DNA from: Amycolatopsis nalaikhensis
GTDB lineage: Bacteria; Actinomycetota; Actinomycetes; Mycobacteriales; Pseudonocardiaceae
Direction: 5' to 3'
DNA length: 64,000 bases
Assembly: GCF_030264295.1 (NCBI RefSeq)
Contig: NZ_CP127173.1
Coordinates: forward strand, 7,137,501-7,201,500
Position 1 is the stretch's first letter. Every line of letters begins with the position of its first letter. Shown one piece after another: positions 9,565-17,282 of this stretch. The notes below the pieces were generated by a model. That model searched no databases. It was not told the DNA's origin and saw only the letters and a program-made list of their open reading frames with translations. Both the position numbers and the translations under genes were made by a program.

Positions 9565-9983
9565 GCGCGCCCGAGGTTCCCCTCGAACGGTCCGGCCACG
9601 TCGCGAAGACCGTCGACGCCGCCGACTGCGTCCACCGCGGAGGCTACGACGTCCTGTCGACGCCTTCGGTCGTGCGGCTGCTCGAAGAAGCCGCGATGGC
9701 GGCGCTCGGACCGTTCCTCGGCACGGGCCAGAACAGCGTCGGAGCCACGATCGACATCGCGCACGTGCGTCCCACCGTGCGCGGCCAGTCGGTCACGGCG
9801 ACGGCCATGGTCACGGCGGTCGACCGCCGGCGGATCACCTTCGCCGTCGAGGCCGCCGACGACGTCGAGGTCATCGCGCACGGCAGGCACGAACGCTTCA
9901 TCGTCGAGGACGCCGCGCTCGCCCGGCGCCTGGCGGAGAAAACGGCCCTCGTCGAACCGGCCCGGGCGGAGACCACGGCATGA
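9561..9983 (+). CDS. FlK-type hotdog thioesterase
   Basis: A 140-residue hotdog-fold protein starting at a GTG that overlaps the preceding stop by 4 bases. Thr34 (in LSTPSVVRLLEEA), Glu42 and His68 (in IDIAHVRPTVRG) have the same spacing, 8 and 26 residues, as the Thr42/Glu50/His76 triad of fluoroacetyl-CoA thioesterase FlK. The family hydrolyses small acyl-CoA thioesters. Here it could release CoA from an aryl-acyl-CoA or remove a toxic thioester made by the neighbouring enzymes (inference). The fluoroacetate specificity of FlK itself cannot be assumed. It ends in an ATGA overlap with the CoA ligase gene, so all three are one translational unit. Confidence 0.75.
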   Translation: MSAPEVPLERSGHVAKTVDAADCVHRGGYDVLSTPSVVRLLEEAAMAALGPFLGTGQNSVGATIDIAHVRPTVRGQSVTATAMVTAVDRRRITFAVEAADDVEVIAHGRHERFIVEDAALARRLAEKTALVEPARAETTA

Positions 9984-11629
9984 GCGCGCCGCCCTCCTAC
10001 GCGTGTGGCAGTACCGACCGGCCGCTCCTGGGCGAGACGATCGGGGCCAACCTGCGGCGGGTGACCGAGCTGCACGGAGATCGCACCGCGCTGGTGGATC
10101 TCACCCATCACGCCCGCTACACCTACGAGCGACTGTGGGAGGAGACCGGCCGGGTCGCGGCCGGTCTGCTCGCCCGAGGGGTCCGGCGCGGCGACCGGGT
10201 CGGGGTCTGGGCCACCAACCGGCACGAGTGGGTCGTCCTGCAGTTCGCGGCCGCCCGGATCGGTGCCGTCCTGGTGGCGCTCAACCCGACCTACCAGGCC
10301 GCCGAGCTCGCCTACGCGTTCGCGCAGTCGGAGACGTCGCTGCTGCTGCACGCCGCCTGGTTCCGGTCGACCGACTGCCGCGACGTCGTCGCCGAAGCTC
10401 GCCGACGCTGCCCGCGGCTGCGCGAGGTGATCGTGTTCGAAGACGGCTGGATCGACCTCGACGGGGATCTCGCCGCGGTCGAGGGGCACGAGGACGACGT
10501 CGACTTCGACGACCCGGTCGCGATCCAGTACACCTCCGGCACGACCGGGCGGCCCAAGGGCGCGACCCTCACCCACCACAACCTGCTGAACAACGGTCAC
10601 CTCGTCACCGCGGCCATCGGGTTCACGGAACACGACCGCGTGTGCGTGCCGGTGCCGCTCTTCCACTGCTTCGGCATGGTCCTCGGCACGCTCGGCGTGA
10701 GCTCGCACGGCGCCGCGCTGGTGCTCCCGGGCGGCACGTTCGACGCCCGGCGCACGCTGGAAGCCCTGCGCGCCGAGCGCTGCACGGCCGTCTACGGCGT
10801 GCCCACGATGTACCTGGCCCTGCTCGAAGACCCCGGCCTGGCCGAGTTCGTCCACGACGACCTGCGCACCGGCCTGATCGGGGGAGCGCCGTGCCCGCCC
10901 GACCTGCTGCGCCGGATCCGCGCCGAACTGCACCTGCCCGAGCTGTCCACGGTGTGCGGCATGACCGAGACGTCGCCGATCTCGACCCAGACCCTGCCCG
11001 GCGACCCGGCACACCTGCGCGACAACACGGTCGGGCGGCCCGCCCCGCACGTCGAAGTCAAGATCGTGGATCCCGCGACCGGCAGCGTCGTCCCGGCCGG
11101 TACCCCCGGAGAACAGTGCACCCGCGGCTACAGCGTGATGGCCGGCTACTGGGACGACGACGCCGCGACACAGGAATCGATCAGCTCCGCCGGCTGGATG
11201 CACACCGGCGACCTGGCCGTGATGGACGAGAGCGGCTGCGTGACGCTCGTCGGGCGGCTCAAGGACGTCATCATCCGTGGCGGCGAGAACATCTACCCCC
11301 GCGAAATCGAAGAACTGCTGCGCGGCCACCCCGCGGTCAGCGACGTCCACGTCGTCGGCGTGCCCCACGAGCGCTACGGCGAGCAAGTCATGGCGTGGGT
11401 GCGGCCGCGCCCGGGGGAGCGAATCGACGGCGACGACCTCGCCGGGTTCTGCTCCGGTCGCATCAGCCGCTCGAAGATCCCGACGCTGTGGCGGTTCACC
11501 GACGACTTCCCGACGACCGGCAGCGGCAAGGTCCAGAAGTTCCGCATGCGCGAAATCGCCATCGCCGAACTCGGCCTCGGCGAGTCGACCCCGTCCGGTG
11601 CGGCGCCCCAGCAGCCGGCGGCCGTGTAG
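9980..11629 (+). CDS. Acyl-CoA synthetase (AMP-forming, ANL superfamily)
   Basis: A 549-residue acid:CoA ligase that activates a carboxylic acid through an acyl-adenylate. Core motifs are YTSGTTGRPKG (about residues 184-194), the TETSP loop (A5), GWMHTGDLAVMDESG (A7) and GGENIYPREIEELL (A8 hinge, about 434); the catalytic lysine is in TGSGKVQKF. The length fits medium-chain or aryl acyl-CoA synthetases. It starts by ATGA overlap with the thioesterase. In this block it could re-activate an aryl acid taken up by the transporter downstream, feeding the DpgC-like enzyme without the oxidoreductase (inference). Substrate is not readable. Confidence 0.85.
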   Translation: MSAPPSYACGSTDRPLLGETIGANLRRVTELHGDRTALVDLTHHARYTYERLWEETGRVAAGLLARGVRRGDRVGVWATNRHEWVVLQFAAARIGAVLVALNPTYQAAELAYAFAQSETSLLLHAAWFRSTDCRDVVAEARRRCPRLREVIVFEDGWIDLDGDLAAVEGHEDDVDFDDPVAIQYTSGTTGRPKGATLTHHNLLNNGHLVTAAIGFTEHDRVCVPVPLFHCFGMVLGTLGVSSHGAALVLPGGTFDARRTLEALRAERCTAVYGVPTMYLALLEDPGLAEFVHDDLRTGLIGGAPCPPDLLRRIRAELHLPELSTVCGMTETSPISTQTLPGDPAHLRDNTVGRPAPHVEVKIVDPATGSVVPAGTPGEQCTRGYSVMAGYWDDDAATQESISSAGWMHTGDLAVMDESGCVTLVGRLKDVIIRGGENIYPREIEELLRGHPAVSDVHVVGVPHERYGEQVMAWVRPRPGERIDGDDLAGFCSGRISRSKIPTLWRFTDDFPTTGSGKVQKFRMREIAIAELGLGESTPSGAAPQQPAAV

Positions 11630-11671
11630 CCCTTTTTCCCTCCTCCCCTTGCGTCACCCGGAAGGACCCCC

Positions 11672-12982
11672 ATGACCAGATCAGGCAACCCGATGACGCG
11701 GATCGCGCTGGCGAGCATGACCGGAACCGTCATCGAGTTCTACGACTTCTTCGTCTACGGCACGGCCGCGGCCTTGGTGTTCAACAAGGTGTTCTTCCCT
11801 GAACTCGGAGCCGTCCAGGGCACCGCGCTCGCGTTCGCCACCTTCGGGGTGGCCTTCGTCGCCCGGCCGTTCGGATCGATCGTCTTCGGTCACTTCGGCG
11901 ACCGGATCGGGCGCAAGCGCACCCTGGTGACCACGCTGCTCATCATGGGGCTCTCCACGGTCGCGATCGGGATCCTGCCCTCGGCGAGCTCGATCGGCGT
12001 CATCGCAGCACTGGCGCTGGTCGTCCTGCGCATCGCCCAGGGCGTGGCCGTCGGCGGCGAGTGGGCGGGCGCGACCTTGCTGACCGCGGAGAACGCCCCG
12101 AAGGCCAAACGAGGCAAGTACGCGCTGTTCCCCCAGCTGGGGCCGTCGGTCGCCTTCGCCTTGTCCAGCGCGACGTTCTTGCTCACCGCGTTGACGATGA
12201 GCAGCGCGTCGTTCCTCGCGTGGGGCTGGCGCCTGCCGTTCCTGGGCAGCCTGCTGCTCGTCGGGATCGGGCTCTACGTGCGGCTCAAGATCGAGGAGAC
12301 CAGCGCGTTCAAAGCGACCAAGTCCGTCGCCAAGATCCCGATGTTCGAAGTGGCCACCCGCCAGCCGCTGCAGGTCTTCTTCGGGGCCATGGCCACCACC
12401 ACGGTCTTCGCGTACTTCTACATCGGCGTCACGTACCTGACCACCTACGGCACCGCGGTCCTGCACCACCCGCGCACCACGGTGCTGGCCTTCGGCATCC
12501 TGGGCGGTCTCTCCTTCGCGGTGACCACGATCCTCGGCGCGATCGGCTCGGACCGCTTCGGGCGCCGGAGGATGGTGTTGATCGGCAACCTCGCCTCGGC
12601 GGCGATCGGACTGGTCACCTTCCCGATCCTGAACCTGGGCACTCCGCTGTCGTTCGTCATCGGGATGTGCGTGCTGCTCGGGGTGGTCGGCATCGCCTAC
12701 GGCCCGGTCGGGGCCCTGCTGCCGGAGCTGTTCGCCGCTCGCTACCGCTACACGGGCGCCGGTCTCGCCTACAACCTCGCCGGGGTCATCGGCGGCGCCG
12801 TCACGCCGCTGTTCGCGACGCAGCTGGTGGCCGCCTACGGCAGCAGTGCCCTGGGCCTCTACCTCTGCGGCCTGGCGCTGGTCAGCGCGCTGTGCACCGT
12901 GCCACTGCGCGACACGCGCCACGTCGACATGCTCAACGCCGACACCGCCTCCGGCGCGCCCGCGGAGTCCGTCCGTTCGTAG
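11672..12982 (+). CDS. MFS transporter, metabolite:H+ symporter (MHS) type
   Basis: A 436-residue, 12-helix permease. The opening helix contains MTGTVIEFYDFFVYGTAAAL, a hallmark of the MHS subfamily (ShiA, ProP, KgtP, aromatic-acid carriers). The loop 2-3 signature appears as GHFGDRIGRKRTL, followed by a repeat copy SDRFGRRRMVLIG between helices 8 and 9. A GGAAGGA ribosome site precedes ATG 11672. It lies 42 bases after the CoA ligase on the same strand and is presumably its uptake partner for an organic or aromatic acid (inference). The gene ends 15 bases from the convergent Lrp gene. Confidence 0.85.
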   Translation: MTRSGNPMTRIALASMTGTVIEFYDFFVYGTAAALVFNKVFFPELGAVQGTALAFATFGVAFVARPFGSIVFGHFGDRIGRKRTLVTTLLIMGLSTVAIGILPSASSIGVIAALALVVLRIAQGVAVGGEWAGATLLTAENAPKAKRGKYALFPQLGPSVAFALSSATFLLTALTMSSASFLAWGWRLPFLGSLLLVGIGLYVRLKIEETSAFKATKSVAKIPMFEVATRQPLQVFFGAMATTTVFAYFYIGVTYLTTYGTAVLHHPRTTVLAFGILGGLSFAVTTILGAIGSDRFGRRRMVLIGNLASAAIGLVTFPILNLGTPLSFVIGMCVLLGVVGIAYGPVGALLPELFAARYRYTGAGLAYNLAGVIGGAVTPLFATQLVAAYGSSALGLYLCGLALVSALCTVPLRDTRHVDMLNADTASGAPAESVRS

Positions 12983-12997
12983 GCCCGAGCGGCGGGG

Positions 12998-13435
12998 TCA
13001 CTTCACCGTTTTCATCGGGAACTGCGAGTTGGTGCGCGCGACTCCGGGCAAGCGGGTGAGGGTCGTCATGTAGACCTGCTCGTAGGCGGCGAGATCGGCG
13101 ACGGCCACCCACAGGAGGTAGTCGGGCTGACCGAACAGGCGGAAGCACTGTTCGACGGCGTCGACCTCCGCGATCCGGGCTTCGAAGGCCTCGATGGTGC
13201 CGATGTCCTGGGTGGCCATGTCGATGTGGACGAGGACGCGGAAGCCCCGGCCGAGCGCGGCCGCGTTCACGGCGGCGTGGTAGCCGGTGATGACGCCGGA
13301 CTCCTCCAGCGCGCGCACGCGGCGCAGGCACGGGGACGGCGTCAGGCCGACCTTGTCGGCGAGTTCGGTGTTGGCGAGCCGCCCGTCGGCCTGCAGGTGG
13401 CGGATGATTGCGCGATCGGTGCGATCCATGGGCAC
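12998..13435 (-). CDS. Lrp/AsnC family transcriptional regulator
   Basis: A 145-residue regulator with the standard layout: N-terminal helix-turn-helix (LADKVGLTPSPCLRRVRALE, about residues 24-43) and a C-terminal RAM ligand-binding domain. These proteins form octamers or 16-mers and sense amino acids. It is transcribed divergently from the PLP decarboxylase across a 75-base region full of ATGCCA/TGGCAT half sites, so it most likely regulates that gene and itself in response to an amino acid. A second in-frame ATG two codons downstream (MDRTDRAI) is an equally good start. Confidence 0.9.
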   Translation of the reverse strand: MPMDRTDRAIIRHLQADGRLANTELADKVGLTPSPCLRRVRALEESGVITGYHAAVNAAALGRGFRVLVHIDMATQDIGTIEAFEARIAEVDAVEQCFRLFGQPDYLLWVAVADLAAYEQVYMTTLTRLPGVARTNSQFPMKTVK

Positions 13436-13438
13436 AGT

Positions 13439-13498
13439 ATGCCAATCATGGTGGCTTTACAGAAATAAGATGGCATCGAATGCCACCCGTTGTGCCAT
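13439..13498. promoter_or_regulatory. Lrp-type operator region between regulator and decarboxylase
   Basis: TGGCAT (13471-13476) and ATGCCA (13480-13485) form a perfect inverted repeat with 3 bases between. Further half sites are ATGCCA at 13439-13444 and TGCCAT at 13493-13498. The array of spaced half sites is what multimeric Lrp-family proteins bind. The repeats are seen directly; the link to the adjacent regulator is inferred from position. Confidence 0.55.
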
Positions 13499-13510
13499 AC
13501 CGTGCCAGGT

Positions 13511-14968
13511 ATGAGTGAGCTGGTACTGACTGATGAGGAACGCGCCAGGGCGGGCGAACGTCTGGTGGCGCTGCTGGACCGATACGAGCGGGATCTCCCC
13601 GGCGCGCAGGTGCTGCCGGAGCCTGACCGCGATCGGCTGGCGGCGCTGCTCGCGGATTCGGTGCCGGACAAGGGCATCGGCGTCGACGGCTTGTTTGACC
13701 GTCTCGAGGACACGATCCTGCCCAACTCCGCGACGGTGGCGCACTCCCGGTTCCTCGCTTACGTGCTCGGGCCGCCCAACGGGGTCGCCGCGTACGCCGA
13801 GGCGGTCGCCGCGACGATCAACCAGAACTGCAACTTCTGGCAGCTGTCCCCGGCCGCGAGCGTCGTGGAGAGGTCGGTGCTGGAGTGGCTGGCCTCGGTC
13901 GTCGGGTTTCCGGCCACCGCGAAGGGCATCCTCACCGGCGGAGGCTCGCTGGCCACGCTGCAAGCCATGGCGACCGCCCTGGACGACCGCGTGCCCGGCT
14001 TCCGCGAGACGGGACTGCAGCGCTCGGCGCCGCCGCTGGTCGTCTACACCTCGGTCGAGGCGCACCGCAGCGTCGACAAGGCCGCGGCGATCCTCGGCAT
14101 CGGCCTCGACCACGTGCGGCACATCGCCACGGACGAGCACCACCGGATGGACGTCACCGCGCTGACCGCGGCGATCGACGCGGACCGCGCGGCGGGCCTG
14201 CGGCCGTGGTGCGTCGTGGCCACGTGCGGCACGGTGGCGACGGGTTCGGTGGACCCGCTGGACGCGATCGCCGACGTGTGCGTCGAGCAGGACCTGTGGC
14301 TGCACGTGGACGGCGCGTACGGCGGGCTCTTCTTGCTGTGCGAGGAGATGCGGGAGCCGATGGGGGGAGCGGCCCGAGGCGACTCGATCTCCCTGGACCC
14401 GCACAAGCTGCTGTTCGCGCCGCTGGAGGCGGGCTGCCTGCTGGTGCGCGACGGTGCCAAGCTGCGGGCCGCGTACGCGTTCGACTCGTCGTACCTGACG
14501 GTGGCCGAAGACCCGCTGCTGACCGACTACATGGACTACGGACCTCAGCTGTCGCGGAACTTCAAGGCGCTCAAGGTGTGGAGCGCCCTGCAGGCGTTCG
14601 GCGTGGACGCGTTCCGGTCCGCGACCCGCCGGACGCTCGAGCTGGCGCGGCGGCTCGGCCGCGGCATCGAAGCGATCGACGGCCTCACCCTGCTCGCCCC
14701 GGTCACGCTGACCGCGGTGTGCTTCGTCGTCGACGGCGCTTCCCAGGACGAGCAGACCGAGTTGCTGGAGACACTGGCGGCGGAGAACACCGCGCTGCTC
14801 GGGCCGGTGCTGATCGACGGCCGGCACGGTGTCCGCGCCTGCGTCACCAACCACCGCACGACGGCCCGGGACGTCGACCTGATCCTCGCGCGCCTCCGGG
14901 AGATCGCAATCGACCGGGGTTCCCTATCATCAGGGGGTGGCGAGTTCCAAGACGTCGACGGGGCGTAG
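13511..14968 (+). CDS. PLP-dependent amino-acid decarboxylase (group II, aromatic/glutamate type)
   Basis: A 485-residue fold-type I PLP enzyme. Landmarks are NQNCNFWQLSPAASVVER, GILTGGGSLATLQAM (cofactor phosphate loop), HVDGAYGG (the Asp pairs with the PLP nitrogen) and the cofactor lysine Lys299 in SLDPHKLLF. It belongs to the pyridoxal-dependent decarboxylase family that includes aromatic-L-amino-acid, tyrosine and 2,4-diaminobutyrate decarboxylases. The product would be an amine. ATG 13511 was chosen over an upstream in-frame GTG at 13490, which lies in the operator. Its divergent Lrp regulator supports amino-acid-induced expression. The end overlaps the TetR gene by 32 bases. Confidence 0.85.
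   Translation: MSELVLTDEERARAGERLVALLDRYERDLPGAQVLPEPDRDRLAALLADSVPDKGIGVDGLFDRLEDTILPNSATVAHSRFLAYVLGPPNGVAAYAEAVAATINQNCNFWQLSPAASVVERSVLEWLASVVGFPATAKGILTGGGSLATLQAMATALDDRVPGFRETGLQRSAPPLVVYTSVEAHRSVDKAAAILGIGLDHVRHIATDEHHRMDVTALTAAIDADRAAGLRPWCVVATCGTVATGSVDPLDAIADVCVEQDLWLHVDGAYGGLFLLCEEMREPMGGAARGDSISLDPHKLLFAPLEAGCLLVRDGAKLRAAYAFDSSYLTVAEDPLLTDYMDYGPQLSRNFKALKVWSALQAFGVDAFRSATRRTLELARRLGRGIEAIDGLTLLAPVTLTAVCFVVDGASQDEQTELLETLAAENTALLGPVLIDGRHGVRACVTNHRTTARDVDLILARLREIAIDRGSLSSGGGEFQDVDGA
14922..14935. promoter_or_regulatory. Possible TetR autoregulatory site
   Basis: CCCT (14922-14925) and AGGG (14932-14935) flank ATCATC, giving a core CTATCAT also present in the operator at 15601. 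It ends two bases before the TetR GTG start, inside the end of the decarboxylase gene. The arms are short, so this is a weak call. Confidence 0.3.
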
Positions 14969-15548
14969 CGAGGCCAAGACGACCGTGAGTCCGGGCGCGG
15001 TCCGCGACGCCGCGTTGACGCTGTTCGCCGAGCGGGGCTACCACGGCACCGCGCTCAGCCAGATCGCCGACGCGCTGGGGATCCGCACGCCCAGCCTGTA
15101 CAACCACATGAAGGCCAAGCAGGACCTCCTGCGCGACGTCATCCTGGAGACCAGCCGTCAGGTCTGGGCGGACCACGAGCAGGCCGTCCACGGGGTGGGC
15201 GACGTCGTCGAGCGCCTGCGCCGGTCCGCGCGCGTCTACGCCCTGCGGCACGCCACCCACCGCCGGGAAGCGCTCATCGTGAACCGCGACGTCGCCAGCC
15301 TCGAGGAGCCGGTGCGTTCCGAAGTCCTCGAACTCCGGCGCCGGCACGCACACGCCATCCGCGACCTGATCGAGGAAGGCGTCGCCGCGGGCCGGTTCAC
15401 CGAAGACGACCCCACGCTGGCCGCGTTCGGCATCCTCGAAATGTGCGTGAGCATCGCCCGCTGGTTCCGCGAAGACGGTCCGCAGTCCGCTGAGGCCGTC
15501 GCCGAGACCTACAGCCGTTACGCGCTGCGCATCGCCGGCTTGACCTGA
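14937..15548 (+). CDS. TetR family transcriptional regulator
   Basis: A 203-residue repressor. The N-terminal helix-turn-helix is complete: VRDAALTLFAERGYHGTALS, then IADALGIRTPSLYNHMKAKQ, about residues 21-60. The C-terminal ligand domain begins after WADHEQAVHGVGD and is of the fatty-acid/aryl-CoA regulator kind (KstR2/PaaR-like layout), an inference from composition. The GTG at 14937 overlaps the previous gene; a second GTG at 14985 is possible. It faces the CoA ligase and catabolic operon on the same strand, and palindromes in front of both share CTAAC-N5-TTAGT. It is the probable regulator of region 15663-27019, with a CoA thioester as likely signal (inference). Confidence 0.87.
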   Translation: MASSKTSTGRSEAKTTVSPGAVRDAALTLFAERGYHGTALSQIADALGIRTPSLYNHMKAKQDLLRDVILETSRQVWADHEQAVHGVGDVVERLRRSARVYALRHATHRREALIVNRDVASLEEPVRSEVLELRRRHAHAIRDLIEEGVAAGRFTEDDPTLAAFGILEMCVSIARWFREDGPQSAEAVAETYSRYALRIAGLT

Positions 15549-15600
15549 CCGGTCGCGTTTCCTCCCTTGTCAATTCCCGGGTCGCTGGCTAACCTACGCG

Positions 15601-15622
15601 TGCTAACTATCATTAGTTAGCA
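15601..15622. promoter_or_regulatory. Perfect TetR-type palindrome before the CoA ligase
   Basis: TGCTAACT (15601-15608) and AGTTAGCA (15615-15622) are perfect 8-base inverted arms with a 6-base spacer, 41 bases before the ligase ATG. The inner part reads CTAAC-N5-TTAGT, as at 17256-17270. This is strong evidence for a shared repressor, most simply the adjacent TetR protein. Confidence 0.65.
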
Positions 15623-15662
15623 GTTCGTCGTCGAACTCCCGTCGAGCCCGTCAGGAGTGCTC

Positions 15663-17207
15663 ATGCTCAGCGTCGAGCTGATCCGTCCCGTGCCGCAGCT
15701 GCTCGTCGAGCAGGCCGGGCGGTGGGGTGACAAAACCGTCTTCAGCGACGACCGCCGGTCGGTGAGCTACCGGGAGCTGGCCGAGCGCACCCGAAGAGTG
15801 GCCGGCCGCCTGGTCGCCGCGGGTGCGGCCCGGGGCGACCGCGTGCTGATCTACCTGGACAACGGCGCCGACATCGCCGAGGCGTACCTCATGACCACCC
15901 GGGCGTCCCTGGTCGGCGTCTGCGTGAACGCCGACGCGGCTCCCGCCGAGATCGAGTACCTGTTCCTCGACTCCGGCGCGTCGGTGATCATCACGGACCG
16001 GGCTCACGTGGCGCACGCCCGCGAGCTCGCTCGCAACCGTCGGGCGACGGTCCTGGTCGTCGGGGCCGGGCGGGTCGACGACGCACTGTCCTATGAGGAG
16101 CTGGCCACCACCGAACCCGCGAGCCCGCCGCGGGACGACCTCGGCTTGGACGAGGTCGCGTGGATGCTCTACACCTCCGGCACCACCGGGCGGCCCAAGG
16201 GCGTGCTGCTGACCCAGCGCGGCTGCCTGTGGGTGGTCGCGGCCTGCTGGTCGCCGATCGCGGGTCTGTCCGATCAGGACCGGCTGCTCTGCCCGCTGCC
16301 GCTGTTCCACAGCTACGCGCTGGTCCTGTGCGTGCTCGGCGTGTTCGCGACGGGCGCCTCGGAGCACATCATGACCAAGTTTTCGCCGGGCCGGGTGGTC
16401 GGCCTGCTGGGCGCGGAGGAGTTCACCGTGCTGCCCGGCGTGCCGACCATGTTCCAGTACCTCGTGCACTTCGCGCGGGAGCGGACGGTCGACACCGGCG
16501 GGCTGCGGCTGTGCGTGTCCGCCGGTGCGATCCTCCCTGCCGCGTTGAACGCCGAGTTCGAGCAGGTCTTCGGCGTCAAGCTGATCGAGGGCTACGGCAT
16601 CACCGAAACCTCCACGATGGTCACCATGAACGCCCCCGAAGGCGGGCGCGTGCTGGGCTCGTGCGGGCTGCCGATGCCCGGCGTCGGGGTCCGCCTGGTG
16701 GACCCGGTGACCGGGGACGACGTCGGCGTGGACGAGGAAGGCGAGCTGTGGGTCAGCGGACCCAACGTGATGCGCGGCTACCACAACCGCGCCGACGCCA
16801 CCGCGGAAGTGCTGCGGCACGGCTGGTACCGGACCGGCGATCTCGGGCGGCGCGATCCCAACGGCTTCCTGACCATCAGCGGCCGGACCAAGGAGCTGAT
16901 CATCCGGGGCGGGGAGAACATCTACCCCGCGGAGGTCGAGGCCGTGCTGCTGAAGTCCGGGCAGATCCGCGACGCGGCCGTGGTGGCGCGCGAGCACGCC
17001 GACCTGGGTGAGGTGCCGGTGGCGTTCGTCGTCCTGGCGGAGCCGGGAAAACTCGACGTCGACGCCCTGCTGGCGGGCTGTGCTCGTGAGCTCTCGAAGT
17101 TCAAGGTGCCGGCCGAAGTCGTCGAGGTCGAGTCGATTCCCCGCACCGCCTCCGGGAAGATCATGCGGTTCCTGCTGCAGAAGCAGCTGACGGCGCCCGC
17201 CGGGTGA
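15663..17207 (+). CDS. Acyl-CoA synthetase (AMP-forming), class I ligase
   Basis: A 514-residue ANL-superfamily acid:CoA ligase. It shows YTSGTTGRPKG (about residues 170-180), GYGITETSTM (A5), GWYRTGDLG (A7), RGGENIYPAEVEAVL (A8) and the catalytic lysine in TASGKIMRF. ATG 15663 was preferred to GTG 15657 because AGGAG (15653-15657) is correctly spaced from it. It would activate the growth substrate as the CoA ester at the head of the pathway encoded downstream. Its own operator at 15601-15622 and the gap before the next gene show it can be transcribed separately from the 17283-27019 operon under the same control. Confidence 0.87.
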   Translation: MLSVELIRPVPQLLVEQAGRWGDKTVFSDDRRSVSYRELAERTRRVAGRLVAAGAARGDRVLIYLDNGADIAEAYLMTTRASLVGVCVNADAAPAEIEYLFLDSGASVIITDRAHVAHARELARNRRATVLVVGAGRVDDALSYEELATTEPASPPRDDLGLDEVAWMLYTSGTTGRPKGVLLTQRGCLWVVAACWSPIAGLSDQDRLLCPLPLFHSYALVLCVLGVFATGASEHIMTKFSPGRVVGLLGAEEFTVLPGVPTMFQYLVHFARERTVDTGGLRLCVSAGAILPAALNAEFEQVFGVKLIEGYGITETSTMVTMNAPEGGRVLGSCGLPMPGVGVRLVDPVTGDDVGVDEEGELWVSGPNVMRGYHNRADATAEVLRHGWYRTGDLGRRDPNGFLTISGRTKELIIRGGENIYPAEVEAVLLKSGQIRDAAVVAREHADLGEVPVAFVVLAEPGKLDVDALLAGCARELSKFKVPAEVVEVESIPRTASGKIMRFLLQKQLTAPAG

Positions 17208-17254
17208 GCCGCGAGTGCCGGTTGACCCGGAATCGTGCTGCCCGTAGGCTACAA

Positions 17255-17270
17255 ACTAACGTTAATTAGT
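17255..17270. promoter_or_regulatory. TetR-type operator before the catabolic operon
   Basis: ACTAA (17255-17259) and TTAGT (17266-17270) are inverted arms around CGTTAA; the shared core is CTAAC-N5-TTAGT. It lies 13 bases before the GTG start of the first operon gene, so a bound repressor would block initiation. Matches the site before the CoA ligase. Confidence 0.6.
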
Positions 17271-17282
17271 AAGGTGGTGTCC

